NCBI RefSeq assembly: GCF_009688945.1
Contig: NZ_AP021874.1
Location: 4,092,001-4,156,000, forward strand
Source: Desulfosarcina alkanivorans
GTDB taxonomy: Bacteria; Desulfobacterota; Desulfobacteria; Desulfobacterales; Desulfosarcinaceae
DNA: 64,000 nt
Direction: 5' to 3'
Below, in pieces: positions 54,234 to 62,453 of this stretch. The notes under the pieces were generated by a model. The model saw only the letters and a list, made by a program, of their open reading frames with translations. It was not told the origin of the DNA and searched no databases. The number at the start of each line of letters is the position of its first letter. Positions within the stretch are counted from its first letter, which is position 1. The position numbers and the translations under genes are program-made.

Positions 54234-55385
54234 TCAAAATCCTTCGAGTTTACCCAAGGCGTCACATAATACTTCACTTGCGCCGCCGCCAATAGAATAC
54301 AGCCGAGCATCCCGAAAAGCCCTCGAAATCCACATTTCGTTCATAAAGCCCATACCGCCGTACATCTGCAAGCAACCGTATGCCACTTTGTTGAACAATT
54401 CCCCACCGATGACCTTACCCTGGGAAATTTCACGGGTGGCATCCAGGCCCACGGATTTCATGCGTACAATGTGGTAGGTTAGCTGCCGAAGGCACTCGAT
54501 CTCGCCAAGCCAATTCACCAAACGGTGGCGTAATACCTGCTTCTTTATTAAAGGCTCACCGAAGACGATCCGTTTCTTTAAGTAGGCTACCGTTTCGCGG
54601 ATCAGTTCCTCCGCACAGGCATAGCACAACGGCAGCGTCGAGAATCGCTCGTGTTGGAACTGCTTCATTTGGTAGATGAACCCCTCGCCTTCCTGGCCGA
54701 TGAGGTTCCGTGCCGGAAGACGCAGATTGTCAAAATACAACTCGGCCGTATCGCTGCTGCGCATGCCAAGCTTGTCCAGTTTCCTGCTTACTTTGAATCC
54801 TGGCAGATCCGTCGGCACGACAAACAGGCTGAAAGAGTGGTAGCCGGGATCCTCGCTGGTACGAGCCAGGAGGGTCAGAAAGTCAGCCTGGGTTCCATTG
54901 GTAATATAGGTCTTGGACCCGTTGAGAACATAATCATCGCCGTCTTTCTTGGCGTAAGTCCTCAGGGCCGCCACGTCGGAACCGGCATCTGGCTCGGTAA
55001 CGGCAATCGCCCCCACCATTTCACCTTTGATAGCGGCTCGCAAATAGGTCTCTTTAAGATACTCGCTGCCGAACTCGGCGATGGCCGGGGTGGCCATGTG
55101 GGTTTGCACGGCAATGGCCATCGGAATACCGCCGCAACGGATACGGCCGCATTCTTCCAGCATGATGACGTCATACCAGTAATCCAGCCCCTCGCCTCCG
55201 TATTTCGGATCATAGCGGATTCCTAGAAACCCCAGCGCTCCCATCTCCTTAAACAGATCGTGCAGGGGTGCGATACCATCTTCTTCCCATTCTTCGACAA
55301 AGGGATTTAGGCGTTTATTGACAAAGTCCCTGATCGACTTGCGAACCTGCTCGTGTTCCTTGTTGAAATAGATAGTATGGCTCAT
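54234..55385 (-). CDS. Acyl-CoA dehydrogenase
   Basis: FAD acyl-CoA dehydrogenase, 383 residues from ATG 55385 (AGGAG about 11 bases upstream); the frame extends to 55463 without a site. FAD/substrate motifs are VTEPDAGSDVAALRT, YVLNGSKTYITNGTQAD and MYGGMGFMNEMWISRAFRDA. The catalytic glutamate is probably in FQHERFSTLP, the isovaleryl/long-chain position, because the other position reads SIGGGASEV. It is co-transcribed with the ligase at 52624. Preferred chain is unknown; branched substrates fit the AtuD-like setting. Confidence 0.9.
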   Translation of the reverse strand: MSHTIYFNKEHEQVRKSIRDFVNKRLNPFVEEWEEDGIAPLHDLFKEMGALGFLGIRYDPKYGGEGLDYWYDVIMLEECGRIRCGGIPMAIAVQTHMATPAIAEFGSEYLKETYLRAAIKGEMVGAIAVTEPDAGSDVAALRTYAKKDGDDYVLNGSKTYITNGTQADFLTLLARTSEDPGYHSFSLFVVPTDLPGFKVSRKLDKLGMRSSDTAELYFDNLRLPARNLIGQEGEGFIYQMKQFQHERFSTLPLCYACAEELIRETVAYLKKRIVFGEPLIKKQVLRHRLVNWLGEIECLRQLTYHIVRMKSVGLDATREISQGKVIGGELFNKVAYGCLQMYGGMGFMNEMWISRAFRDARLYSIGGGASEVLCDALGKLEGF

Positions 55386-55480
55386 AGCCTGGTGTCTCCT
55401 GTGAATGACTTCATGACCGGTATCGAAAAACCTGATGGGCTCTGGTTTGGAACAAGCACACAAAAGAAACAGGGGACTCG

Positions 55481-57250
55481 TCAGTCCCGCAATTTGCGGC
55501 GTAGAATCTTGCCGACCGCGTTTTTGGGCAACCCCTCCATGAAAACAATCTGGCGCGGTACTTTGAACGTGGCCAGGTGGGTCTTGCAGTGGTCGATGAG
55601 CTCCTGCTCGGTTACTTTGCCCTTGTGTTCCGGCTTCAGCGCCACCACGGCTTTGACGGTCTCGCCGCGGTATTCATGAGGCACACCCACCACGGCAGCT
55701 TCGGCCACGGACGGGTGTCGGTAGATTACATCTTCAACTTCGACAGGCGCGATGTTGTATCCCGAAGCCACGATCAAGTCCTTGATACGGTCCACAAAAT
55801 GGACAAAATCCTCATCGTCGATAAATCCGCTGTCCCCGGTGCGGAACCATCCATCCGGAAGAAAAGCCTCGGTAGTCTGTTCGGGTTTGTTCAGGTACCC
55901 GCGGGCGACCTGCAGGCCACGATAATAGATCTCACCCTGGACATTCCTGTTCACAATGGTGCCGCTACTATCGGCGACTTTGACCTCGGCAAAAATGGGC
56001 ACCCCGAGGGCATCCGACTTAGCTTTTCGGCCGGGGATTGAAAGCACTCCGCCGCTGTTGGTTTCGGTCATCCCCCATCCGTTTACCAACTCCACGCCAG
56101 TGGTTTTGGACCACTGGTCCTGAACCGCCACGGGAACAGGTGCGCCACAACCGATGGTCAGCCTCAGGCAGTCAATATCGCTGTTTTTCAACAGTTCGGC
56201 GCAGGACATCAATGCAATGAAAAATGTAGGCGGCGCGAAAATAACATTGACCCGATACTGCTCGACCACACGAATTGCATCCTTGACATCGAACATGGGG
56301 ATGGGAATCACCGTCCCCCCTTGATAAATGGTCGGCAACAGGTGCAGCAAATACCCACCGGTATGAAACATGGGCATAATCGAAAAATTCACCTCCCGAC
56401 CGATCCAGCCCCGCAGTCCGTGGGTGTGGGTCAACGAATTGAATACCAGATTGAAATGAGTTTCGATGACCCCCTTGCTTTTGCCTGTTGTACCAGCGGT
56501 GTATAACAATAAGGCGGTGTCCGTTATGGGGTCGCATGTGGCGTTTTCGGTCAGAGGCGCTTGTTTTTCCAGATTTTCAAAAAAATCCATTGTGTTGGGG
56601 ATGGACGGCTTGGGAATATCCCACAAAGGTTTCACGGCACTGGAAACGATCGCCTCTGGGGCTGCGAAATCCTTAATATTTGTCACGATGACCTTTTCGA
56701 TGACCCCCTCTTGATGCAATGCCTTGGCCTTATCGTAGAAAAGATCAAGGATAAACAGGCATTTCGCCCGGGAATCCTCGACCTGATAGGCGACCTCATC
56801 GGGCTGGTACATGACATTGATCGGGCAGTGGATCGCTCCGATCTGCCAGGCACCATACATGGCGACAATGTGCTGAAGGGAGTTGGGAAGGAGGGTGGCG
56901 ATCACATCCCCTTTTTGCATGCCGATCTTTGTAAGCAGAGACGCATATTGACCCACTAGTTTATCCAGTTCCCGATAGGTGATCGCCCTATCGAAAAAGA
57001 TGACCGCTACATCTTCCGGGCAGCGGTTGACGGATTCCTTGAACAGGTCAAAAATCGACATGCCTGGAATGGCCGGAAGATCCTCGGAAAACCAGGACGG
57101 ATGGCTGATAACATACGCATCTTCCGGTTTGTACTGCAGGCCTTCCGCGATCCATTTCTTGGGATAACCGATCCTCTGGTAGCATTCGTGAAATGCATCG
57201 TCAAAAAACTCAGGCCCCATCTCTTTTCTCGCTCCCATGATCTTATCCAT
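55481..57250 (-). CDS. AMP-dependent acyl-CoA synthetase, paralog of 34573-36222
   Basis: Acid--CoA ligase, 589 residues, ATG 57250 with AAGGAGG about 6 bases upstream. The N-terminus is extended compared with its relative (GPEFFDDAFHECYQRIGYPK). The P-loop LLYTAGTTGKSKGVIETH has the same Ala variant as the 34573 gene. WGMTETNSGGVLS, VDRIKDLIVASGYNIAPVEVED and LPKNAVGKILRRKLRD follow. It sits between two acyl-CoA dehydrogenase genes in the atu-like cluster. Confidence 0.9.
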   Translation of the reverse strand: MDKIMGARKEMGPEFFDDAFHECYQRIGYPKKWIAEGLQYKPEDAYVISHPSWFSEDLPAIPGMSIFDLFKESVNRCPEDVAVIFFDRAITYRELDKLVGQYASLLTKIGMQKGDVIATLLPNSLQHIVAMYGAWQIGAIHCPINVMYQPDEVAYQVEDSRAKCLFILDLFYDKAKALHQEGVIEKVIVTNIKDFAAPEAIVSSAVKPLWDIPKPSIPNTMDFFENLEKQAPLTENATCDPITDTALLLYTAGTTGKSKGVIETHFNLVFNSLTHTHGLRGWIGREVNFSIMPMFHTGGYLLHLLPTIYQGGTVIPIPMFDVKDAIRVVEQYRVNVIFAPPTFFIALMSCAELLKNSDIDCLRLTIGCGAPVPVAVQDQWSKTTGVELVNGWGMTETNSGGVLSIPGRKAKSDALGVPIFAEVKVADSSGTIVNRNVQGEIYYRGLQVARGYLNKPEQTTEAFLPDGWFRTGDSGFIDDEDFVHFVDRIKDLIVASGYNIAPVEVEDVIYRHPSVAEAAVVGVPHEYRGETVKAVVALKPEHKGKVTEQELIDHCKTHLATFKVPRQIVFMEGLPKNAVGKILRRKLRD

Positions 57251-57302
57251 GAAAACCCTCCTTAGCTTTTTGAGAAACAATGATTGAATCCAGTCGATGC
57301 CT

Positions 57303-58460
57303 TCACAATAACTTGGATATTATTTCCTTCATGATTTCCGTAGTCCCGCCGCCGATGGACAAAATACGATTATCCCGGTATAGGCGTTCCACAAGGTGTC
57401 CCCGCATATACCCGTAACCACCAAATAGCTGCACCGCATCGTAAGTAACCCGGTCGCTGACGCCACACGCAAAATTCTTGGCCATTGAAATCTCTTTAAC
57501 CTGATTCAAACCTGTATTCATCTTCGAGGCCACCCGGTATGTGAATTCTCGACTGACCTCGACCAGCGTGGCCATATCCACCAATTTATGGCGGGTCACC
57601 TGGAAAGCCTGAAGCGGTTTGCCAAATGCCATGCGTTCTTTTGTATAGTTGGCCGCTTCTTCCAGCGCCAGTTGGGCGGTGATGTTGGCCATGACGCTTA
57701 ACTGCAACCGCTCCATCTGAAAATTTTCCATGATCGTATAAAAACCACCGTTTTCCTCCCCGATCAGATTCTCCGCCGGTACGCGGCAGTTATCGAAAAA
57801 GATCTCGGCCGTGTCCGATGCCCACCAACCGGTTTTTTTCAACCCTTGGCTTACGGAATATCCGGGGGTTTCCTTTTCGATAACGAGAAAACTTATCCCA
57901 TGTGCTCCGGGTTTTCCGGTACGCACTGCACAGGTGAGTTGATCGGCCCTGATACCGCTGGTAATGAAGGTTTTAGAACCGTTAACGATATAGCAGCCAC
58001 CGTCCTTTATTGCAGTCGTCTGCAGATTGGCCACATCCGATCCCCCCGAAGGTTCGGTGATGCCCAGTGCTGCAATGCGTCTGCCTTCAAGTACGGGCCT
58101 TACGAAACGCTCCTTTTGTTCTGCGGTTCCTTTCTTGACGATAGGCGGTAGAGCAATGTTCAACGACCCGATACCGGCGGCGAACCCGCCGGATCCGGAC
58201 CGCATCATCTCCTCGCACATGACGATCATGTCGAAGACATCACCACCACTGCCCCCCATTTCTTCCGGATAGCTAATTCCCAGAAAACCGAGATCGCCAA
58301 ACAGAGTATACAAGGCCTTGGGGAACTCACCGGCTTCCTCCCACTCATCGATAAAAGGCAGTACTTCCTTTTTTATCACATCCCTTATGGCCTTGCGGGT
58401 GAGTTCCTGCTCTTTGGTGAAATAGTTCAGTTCTTTGGTTTTCGGACTGTTCTTCTTCAT
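57303..58460 (-). CDS. Acyl-CoA dehydrogenase
   Basis: FAD acyl-CoA dehydrogenase, 385 residues. ATG 58460 has GGAGG 4 bases upstream; ATG 58475 precedes the site. Motifs: GITEPSGGSDVANLQTT, YIVNGSKTFITSGIRADQ and LFGGYGYMRGHLVERLYRDN. The catalytic glutamate is likely in FQMERLQLSV, with SIGGGTTEI at the other position, so it is of the isovaleryl/long-chain type like the other two in the window. It is upstream of the 55481 ligase with a 50-base gap. It is a plausible citronellyl-CoA (AtuD-like) dehydrogenase given AtuA nearby. Confidence 0.9.
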   Translation of the reverse strand: MKKNSPKTKELNYFTKEQELTRKAIRDVIKKEVLPFIDEWEEAGEFPKALYTLFGDLGFLGISYPEEMGGSGGDVFDMIVMCEEMMRSGSGGFAAGIGSLNIALPPIVKKGTAEQKERFVRPVLEGRRIAALGITEPSGGSDVANLQTTAIKDGGCYIVNGSKTFITSGIRADQLTCAVRTGKPGAHGISFLVIEKETPGYSVSQGLKKTGWWASDTAEIFFDNCRVPAENLIGEENGGFYTIMENFQMERLQLSVMANITAQLALEEAANYTKERMAFGKPLQAFQVTRHKLVDMATLVEVSREFTYRVASKMNTGLNQVKEISMAKNFACGVSDRVTYDAVQLFGGYGYMRGHLVERLYRDNRILSIGGGTTEIMKEIISKLL

Positions 58461-58510
58461 AAAACCTCCATCCAATTTGCCGATCTGGCTTTAGGGAACC
58501 AGAACCGGTC

Positions 58511-59302
58511 TCAACGGAAAGTACCTGCCGGCGGTCCGTTGTCCGGTGGACCGGCAAAGGCCTGGGCGTTTAGCATCCACTGCCGCGCCGTCCTCCCGTC
58601 GCAGACAAGGGCTGTGTCGTCAACATGACGCCGCTGGGTCACCACCAGACAGAATTCTTCGGCCGAGCCGGTGATGGTTTCGACGGCGGTTTCATCGCCC
58701 CAGGTCCATAGATTGCCGGAAGGTGCGGTCAGGGTCACGAAAACCGGGGTGTCCGGTACGATCATGCCGCGATTCGAGAAACTCCACCCGAACGTAGTAA
58801 CACCCAGATGGGCAACATGCTTCAGGCCGGGACTGACCGGCCGCTTCTTCTTCAACACATCGTAGATATCCTGCCCATGGGCCCATGTTTCCATGAGACG
58901 GGCAGAGGCGAAAGACGATGCACTCATGGGAGGACCATACCAGGAAAGACGATCATGGGGATCGAGACGGAGCAAGGCCTCTATGAGCTTTCTGCGCTCT
59001 TCCCGCCACCATTGAAGCAGCTGTTCAATAACCATGGCCCTGCCCTTGGCGAGAGAGACTTCTATAAAGTCGGCCATCTCTTTGATTTTCTGCTGAATTT
59101 CAACCAAATGCTGGTCAAAGCTTGCAGGGTCTGCGGCCGACAATCGGGCCGTATAGTCAAAGTATGCCAAATGGCAGATCTCATCCTTGACCGTCCACCC
59201 GTCGCACAAAGTAACTGCCGCCCAGTCATCCGGCTTTAAACTGGAGACCAACGTATCCAACGTGTTTTGCTCCCAAGTAAGATCACTGCAGATCTGATTC
59301 AC
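58511..59302 (-). CDS. TIGR03084-like (DinB/maleylpyruvate-isomerase-fold) protein
   Basis: A 263-residue putative metal-binding protein. The four-helix DinB-like N-terminus carries the metal site DGWTVKDEICHLAYFD and, later, METWAHGQDIYDVL. The C-terminal half is a small SCP2-like domain (TLTAPSGNLWTWGDE to the end). This family often sits beside AtuA/DUF1446 and acyl-CoA carboxylase genes. The GTG start 59302 overlaps the AtuA stop by four bases (GTGA) and has GGAGG upstream, so the genes are coupled. Its reaction is unknown. Confidence 0.8.
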   Translation of the reverse strand: MNQICSDLTWEQNTLDTLVSSLKPDDWAAVTLCDGWTVKDEICHLAYFDYTARLSAADPASFDQHLVEIQQKIKEMADFIEVSLAKGRAMVIEQLLQWWREERRKLIEALLRLDPHDRLSWYGPPMSASSFASARLMETWAHGQDIYDVLKKKRPVSPGLKHVAHLGVTTFGWSFSNRGMIVPDTPVFVTLTAPSGNLWTWGDETAVETITGSAEEFCLVVTQRRHVDDTALVCDGRTARQWMLNAQAFAGPPDNGPPAGTFR

Positions 59303-61098
59303 CGGTCCTCCGTATCCTTCGAATTATTTAGTAGAATGGACTCGGGCATTTCTACTTCTTTGACTCGCAGATATTCTCCTAGAGTTTTGGCTTGGGGATC
59401 GCTGCGTACCGATGCGGCGACACCATCCCCAAGCAGACCTCGAATATAAAAGTTGATGGCCAGTAGATTGGGCAGTTCATAGCGATCGATGGAGTAGGAG
59501 CCACAGTCCGGAAGCAGTTGCACCAGTTTTTCCACTGTTAAAAAGTGACGTAAAAAACCATACGCTTCCGGGGTTTTGGCCCAGACGCCGAGATTGGCGT
59601 TACCGCCTTTGTCTCCGGAACGGGTGGCAAACGCCCGACCCAGGGGCGCACGGATAAAAGGTCCGCCGGGCAATGTTCCAGATTCGTTGATGGTGGCTAA
59701 ATCAGGTTCCGTGTCATGATTTCCCGGCGCGGCGGTTACGTCGATGGAGATATCGTCGATAAATACATTCTGTCGGATGTGTCGAGCCGACACCAATGCC
59801 GGCCAATGGACTACCGCTCGTGCTCCCTTCGAAGGCGGAGCAATGACATTAAAACCAGGAATACTGGATAGGGCGAGTTCCACCACTTTGGAGGAAAATA
59901 GTCTGCCTACTTTTGACTCATCAGGGTCTATAACGGTGATGCGCAAAAATGCGCACGCCTCGTCGTTCGAGGCCGGATCCAGCTTGTCGGATCGAATCAG
60001 CTGTACATCCACCGTCTGGAACTGTTCGTCTCCCCCCAGGTTTTCGAACAGACCTTCTTTAACGATCTCGGCCTTCTCATCGATATCAAGTCCGGTCAGA
60101 ACCACGGTCATGGAATTTTTATACCCGCCCAGGGTATTGATGCAGACCTTGGCGGTGTCGGTGGGAGGCTCGCCCCGTGTGCGTCCGCCCCGAACCCGGT
60201 CCGGCCCTATCTGATCCAGCGATAAAGTATCGAAGCGAGCCACCACATCCGGTGTCAGGTATCGCGGCGATGCGATTTCATAAAGCAGCTGGGCGCTTAC
60301 CGTCCCCACGGAAACCAACCCGCCCGTATTTGGATGTTTGGTGATGACGAAACTGCCGTCTTCGAAAATTTCTGCAATCGGAAACCCCATATTCGAATAG
60401 GAAGGCACCTCTTTAATGAAGGAATAGTTGCCGCCCGTTGCTTGGGTGCCGCACTCAATGATGTGGCCGGCCGCGTATGCCCCTGCCAAGCGGTCCCAGT
60501 CGGTGCGTTCCCATCCGAAATGCCAGGCGCTCGGTCCCGCCACAAGGGCCGCATCGGCCACCCGTCCGCAGACCACAATATCCGCCCCCCGACCCAGCGC
60601 TTCCGCGATGCCCCAACCCCCAAGGTAGACATTGGCGGTGATGGGCATCGCACCCGAGTCCGCCAGGTCGATGCCTTTGTCGATGTGGGTAAAGGTCTCC
60701 CCCGCTCTCATTAGCTCTTTAATGCGTGGGAGCAAGTCGTCACCTTCGATATATGCAATTTTGGGTGCCAGACCGAGTCTGTCGGCAAGAAGCCGCAGTT
60801 CCCGGGCCAAACCTCGGGGATTCAGTCCGCCTGCGTTGGTCACGACTCGGATCTTTTTGTCCAGGCATTCGCCTATGACGCTTTCCATCTGCTTGAGAAA
60901 TGTGGGTACGTAGCCTGCTTCTGGGGACTTGACCTTTTTCCGAAACAAAATGGCCATGGTGAGTTCGGCCAGATAGTCTCCAGTGAGAACATCGACTGGA
61001 CCGCCTTGAATCATCTCCTTGGCCGCCGAGAGCCGATCACCGAAAAAGCCACTGCAGTTGGCAATGATGATCTTGTCGCTTTTTTGATGGCTGTTCAT
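59299..61098 (-). CDS. Acyclic terpene utilisation AtuA family protein (DUF1446)
   Basis: Needed in Pseudomonas for growth on citronellol/geraniol; believed to act on 3-hydroxy-carboxyacyl-CoA intermediates. ATG 61098 is chosen: AGGAG lies 4 bases upstream and it overlaps the next gene's stop as ATGA. The open frame runs 82 codons further without support. The protein has 599 residues. DUF1446 motifs: CSGFFGDRLSAAKEMIQGGP, VVTNAGGLNPRGLARELR, VCGRVADAALVAGPSAW. The C-terminal AtuA-like part has RSGDKGGNANLGVWA. Neighbours suggest a branched or terpenoid acid. Confidence 0.9.
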   Translation of the reverse strand: MNSHQKSDKIIIANCSGFFGDRLSAAKEMIQGGPVDVLTGDYLAELTMAILFRKKVKSPEAGYVPTFLKQMESVIGECLDKKIRVVTNAGGLNPRGLARELRLLADRLGLAPKIAYIEGDDLLPRIKELMRAGETFTHIDKGIDLADSGAMPITANVYLGGWGIAEALGRGADIVVCGRVADAALVAGPSAWHFGWERTDWDRLAGAYAAGHIIECGTQATGGNYSFIKEVPSYSNMGFPIAEIFEDGSFVITKHPNTGGLVSVGTVSAQLLYEIASPRYLTPDVVARFDTLSLDQIGPDRVRGGRTRGEPPTDTAKVCINTLGGYKNSMTVVLTGLDIDEKAEIVKEGLFENLGGDEQFQTVDVQLIRSDKLDPASNDEACAFLRITVIDPDESKVGRLFSSKVVELALSSIPGFNVIAPPSKGARAVVHWPALVSARHIRQNVFIDDISIDVTAAPGNHDTEPDLATINESGTLPGGPFIRAPLGRAFATRSGDKGGNANLGVWAKTPEAYGFLRHFLTVEKLVQLLPDCGSYSIDRYELPNLLAINFYIRGLLGDGVAASVRSDPQAKTLGEYLRVKEVEMPESILLNNSKDTEDR

Positions 61099-61706
61099 TT
61101 TTCTCCTGCGCCGGTTTGTTGTGCGTCCGGATTCGGCACGATACCAGGTCCGCCGGAAGATTCCCTTTTTCTGCATACTGAGAGTTCCACCGCTTCCAAC
61201 CCGGAATCCAGATATCGCTTGGCCAGGTCCACATACAGCTGTTTGCCGAAAGACCAGATCTTCCGATCCTTGTCGGAAACCTGTCGCTTCACGGTTGCAG
61301 GATTGCCAACAGCGACCGAATTGGCGGGGATCTTCTGGCCCCATTTCACGAGGGATCCTTCCGCAACGATGGCACCTTCACCGATTTCGCTGAAAATACT
61401 AAGGACCGTCCCCATACCGATCACAGCGCCATTATCCACAAAATTACCATGTAAAATCGCACCATGACCCAAAGTAACCCGTTTTCCGATCCGGTTAAGA
61501 TGATCCGGGGGCGCATGGATGATCACGCCCTCTTCCACGGCCGTGCCGTCGCCGATTTCAATACGGCCGTAATCGCCGCGTAGGATGGCTTTAGGGCCTA
61601 TGTAGCAGTTGTTTCCAATGGTGACGTTTCCGATAACGGTGGCCAACTCGCTGACATAGGTATCAATTCCAACGATCGGCTGTTTCCCCTCGAACTTATA
61701 GAGCAT
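61095..61706 (-). CDS. Gamma-class carbonic anhydrase family (PaaY/CaiE-like) protein
   Basis: Left-handed beta-helix protein, 203 residues. The hexapeptide repeats run from IGNVTIGNNCYIGPKAILRG onward. The three zinc histidines are in place: His64 (VIIHAPP), His81 and His86 (LGHGAILHG). PaaY-like members hydrolyse inhibitory thioesters formed during CoA-dependent catabolism, and others hydrate CO2; supplying bicarbonate for the carboxylase next door would also fit. The stop overlaps the AtuA start by four bases (ATGA). The C-terminal 30 residues (RESSGGPGIVPNPDAQQ) are unusual and probably disordered. Confidence 0.88.
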   Translation of the reverse strand: MLYKFEGKQPIVGIDTYVSELATVIGNVTIGNNCYIGPKAILRGDYGRIEIGDGTAVEEGVIIHAPPDHLNRIGKRVTLGHGAILHGNFVDNGAVIGMGTVLSIFSEIGEGAIVAEGSLVKWGQKIPANSVAVGNPATVKRQVSDKDRKIWSFGKQLYVDLAKRYLDSGLEAVELSVCRKRESSGGPGIVPNPDAQQTGAGEK

Positions 61707-61711
61707 CGTGG

Positions 61712-61771
61712 TTATTTTCCTTTGAATACCGGTGAGCGTTCTTCCAAGAAGGCGCTGATTCCTTCCCGATG
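61712..61771 (-). pseudogene. Relic of an enoyl-CoA hydratase 3' end
   Basis: Twenty codons reading HREGISAFLEERSPVFKGK and a stop (TAA 61712-61714). This is the family C-terminus (compare REGxxAFLEKRKPxFxGK). A TGA precedes it within three codons, and nothing else of the gene is found. The place, between biotin carrier and carbonic-anhydrase genes, is where an AtuE-like hydratase would be expected, so a deletion probably removed it. Confidence 0.8.
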
Positions 61772-61833
61772 TTTATTTCAGGGTAAAAACAAACGCGACT
61801 CCTCCCGTCGACGCAGTCCCACTCCCCTGTCTT

Positions 61834-62361
61834 TCAAGCCTCTGTCTGCGTCTCTTCGACAGTCGAGGGATCGATGTCCACCAATATCTGTTTGGGACTG
61901 ACTTTTTCTCCCTCGGCCACATTGATTCGAGCAACGACGCCATCGAAGGGCGCCGACAGCGTGGTGTCCATTTTCATGGCGGACACCACGATCACACCCT
62001 GCCCCTTTCCGACGGCGTCTCCTTCGGCAACCAAAATTTTCGTCACCACCGCCGGCATCGGCGGCGTTATTGCCTGGTCGCCGTTCTTTGGACCGCCTCT
62101 GGTCCGGTGGGCAAGCGGTGTGTTGTTTTCTATAAACAGCCACGTGTGGCCATCCACCATCACCGCTTTTCCCTCTTCCGTATTGGCCACAAAGGCCATT
62201 TTCTGCCGCCCATCGATGGTCATGGGGATCATGTGATCCGAAATCCGACCGTAAGCCACGTCTGCCCTGTTGCCGTCGATGGTGGCCGTAAATCGGCCGT
62301 CCTCACCGGCATCCACCTGTAGGGGAATGGTTTCTTCTTGGCATTTCAGTTTGTATTCCAA
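61834..62361 (-). CDS. Biotin carboxyl carrier protein (alpha C-terminal part)
   Basis: Carries biotin for an acyl-CoA carboxylase, about 175 residues. The biotinyl domain is C-terminal with SAMKMDTTLSAPFDG (lysine biotinylated) after a PPMPAVVTKILVAEGD turn. The N-terminal half (FTATIDGNRADVAYGRISDH, DGRQKMAFVA) is the BT-like/linker region of split methylcrotonyl- or geranyl-CoA carboxylase alpha chains. The start is uncertain: TTG 62361 has AGGAG about 9 bases upstream, while ATG 62403 would add an unconserved 14 residues. It follows the biotin carboxylase gene, so the alpha subunit is split in two. Confidence 0.85.
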   Translation of the reverse strand: MEYKLKCQEETIPLQVDAGEDGRFTATIDGNRADVAYGRISDHMIPMTIDGRQKMAFVANTEEGKAVMVDGHTWLFIENNTPLAHRTRGGPKNGDQAITPPMPAVVTKILVAEGDAVGKGQGVIVVSAMKMDTTLSAPFDGVVARINVAEGEKVSPKQILVDIDPSTVEETQTEA

Positions 62362-62453
62362 TGGTCTATTCTCCTGCCGGCTGTGATGCAGCCGACCGCA
62401 CATATAGGTACAAGTGCGTTAATGCGGCCCTAAAACAACGATGTTATCCGCCC

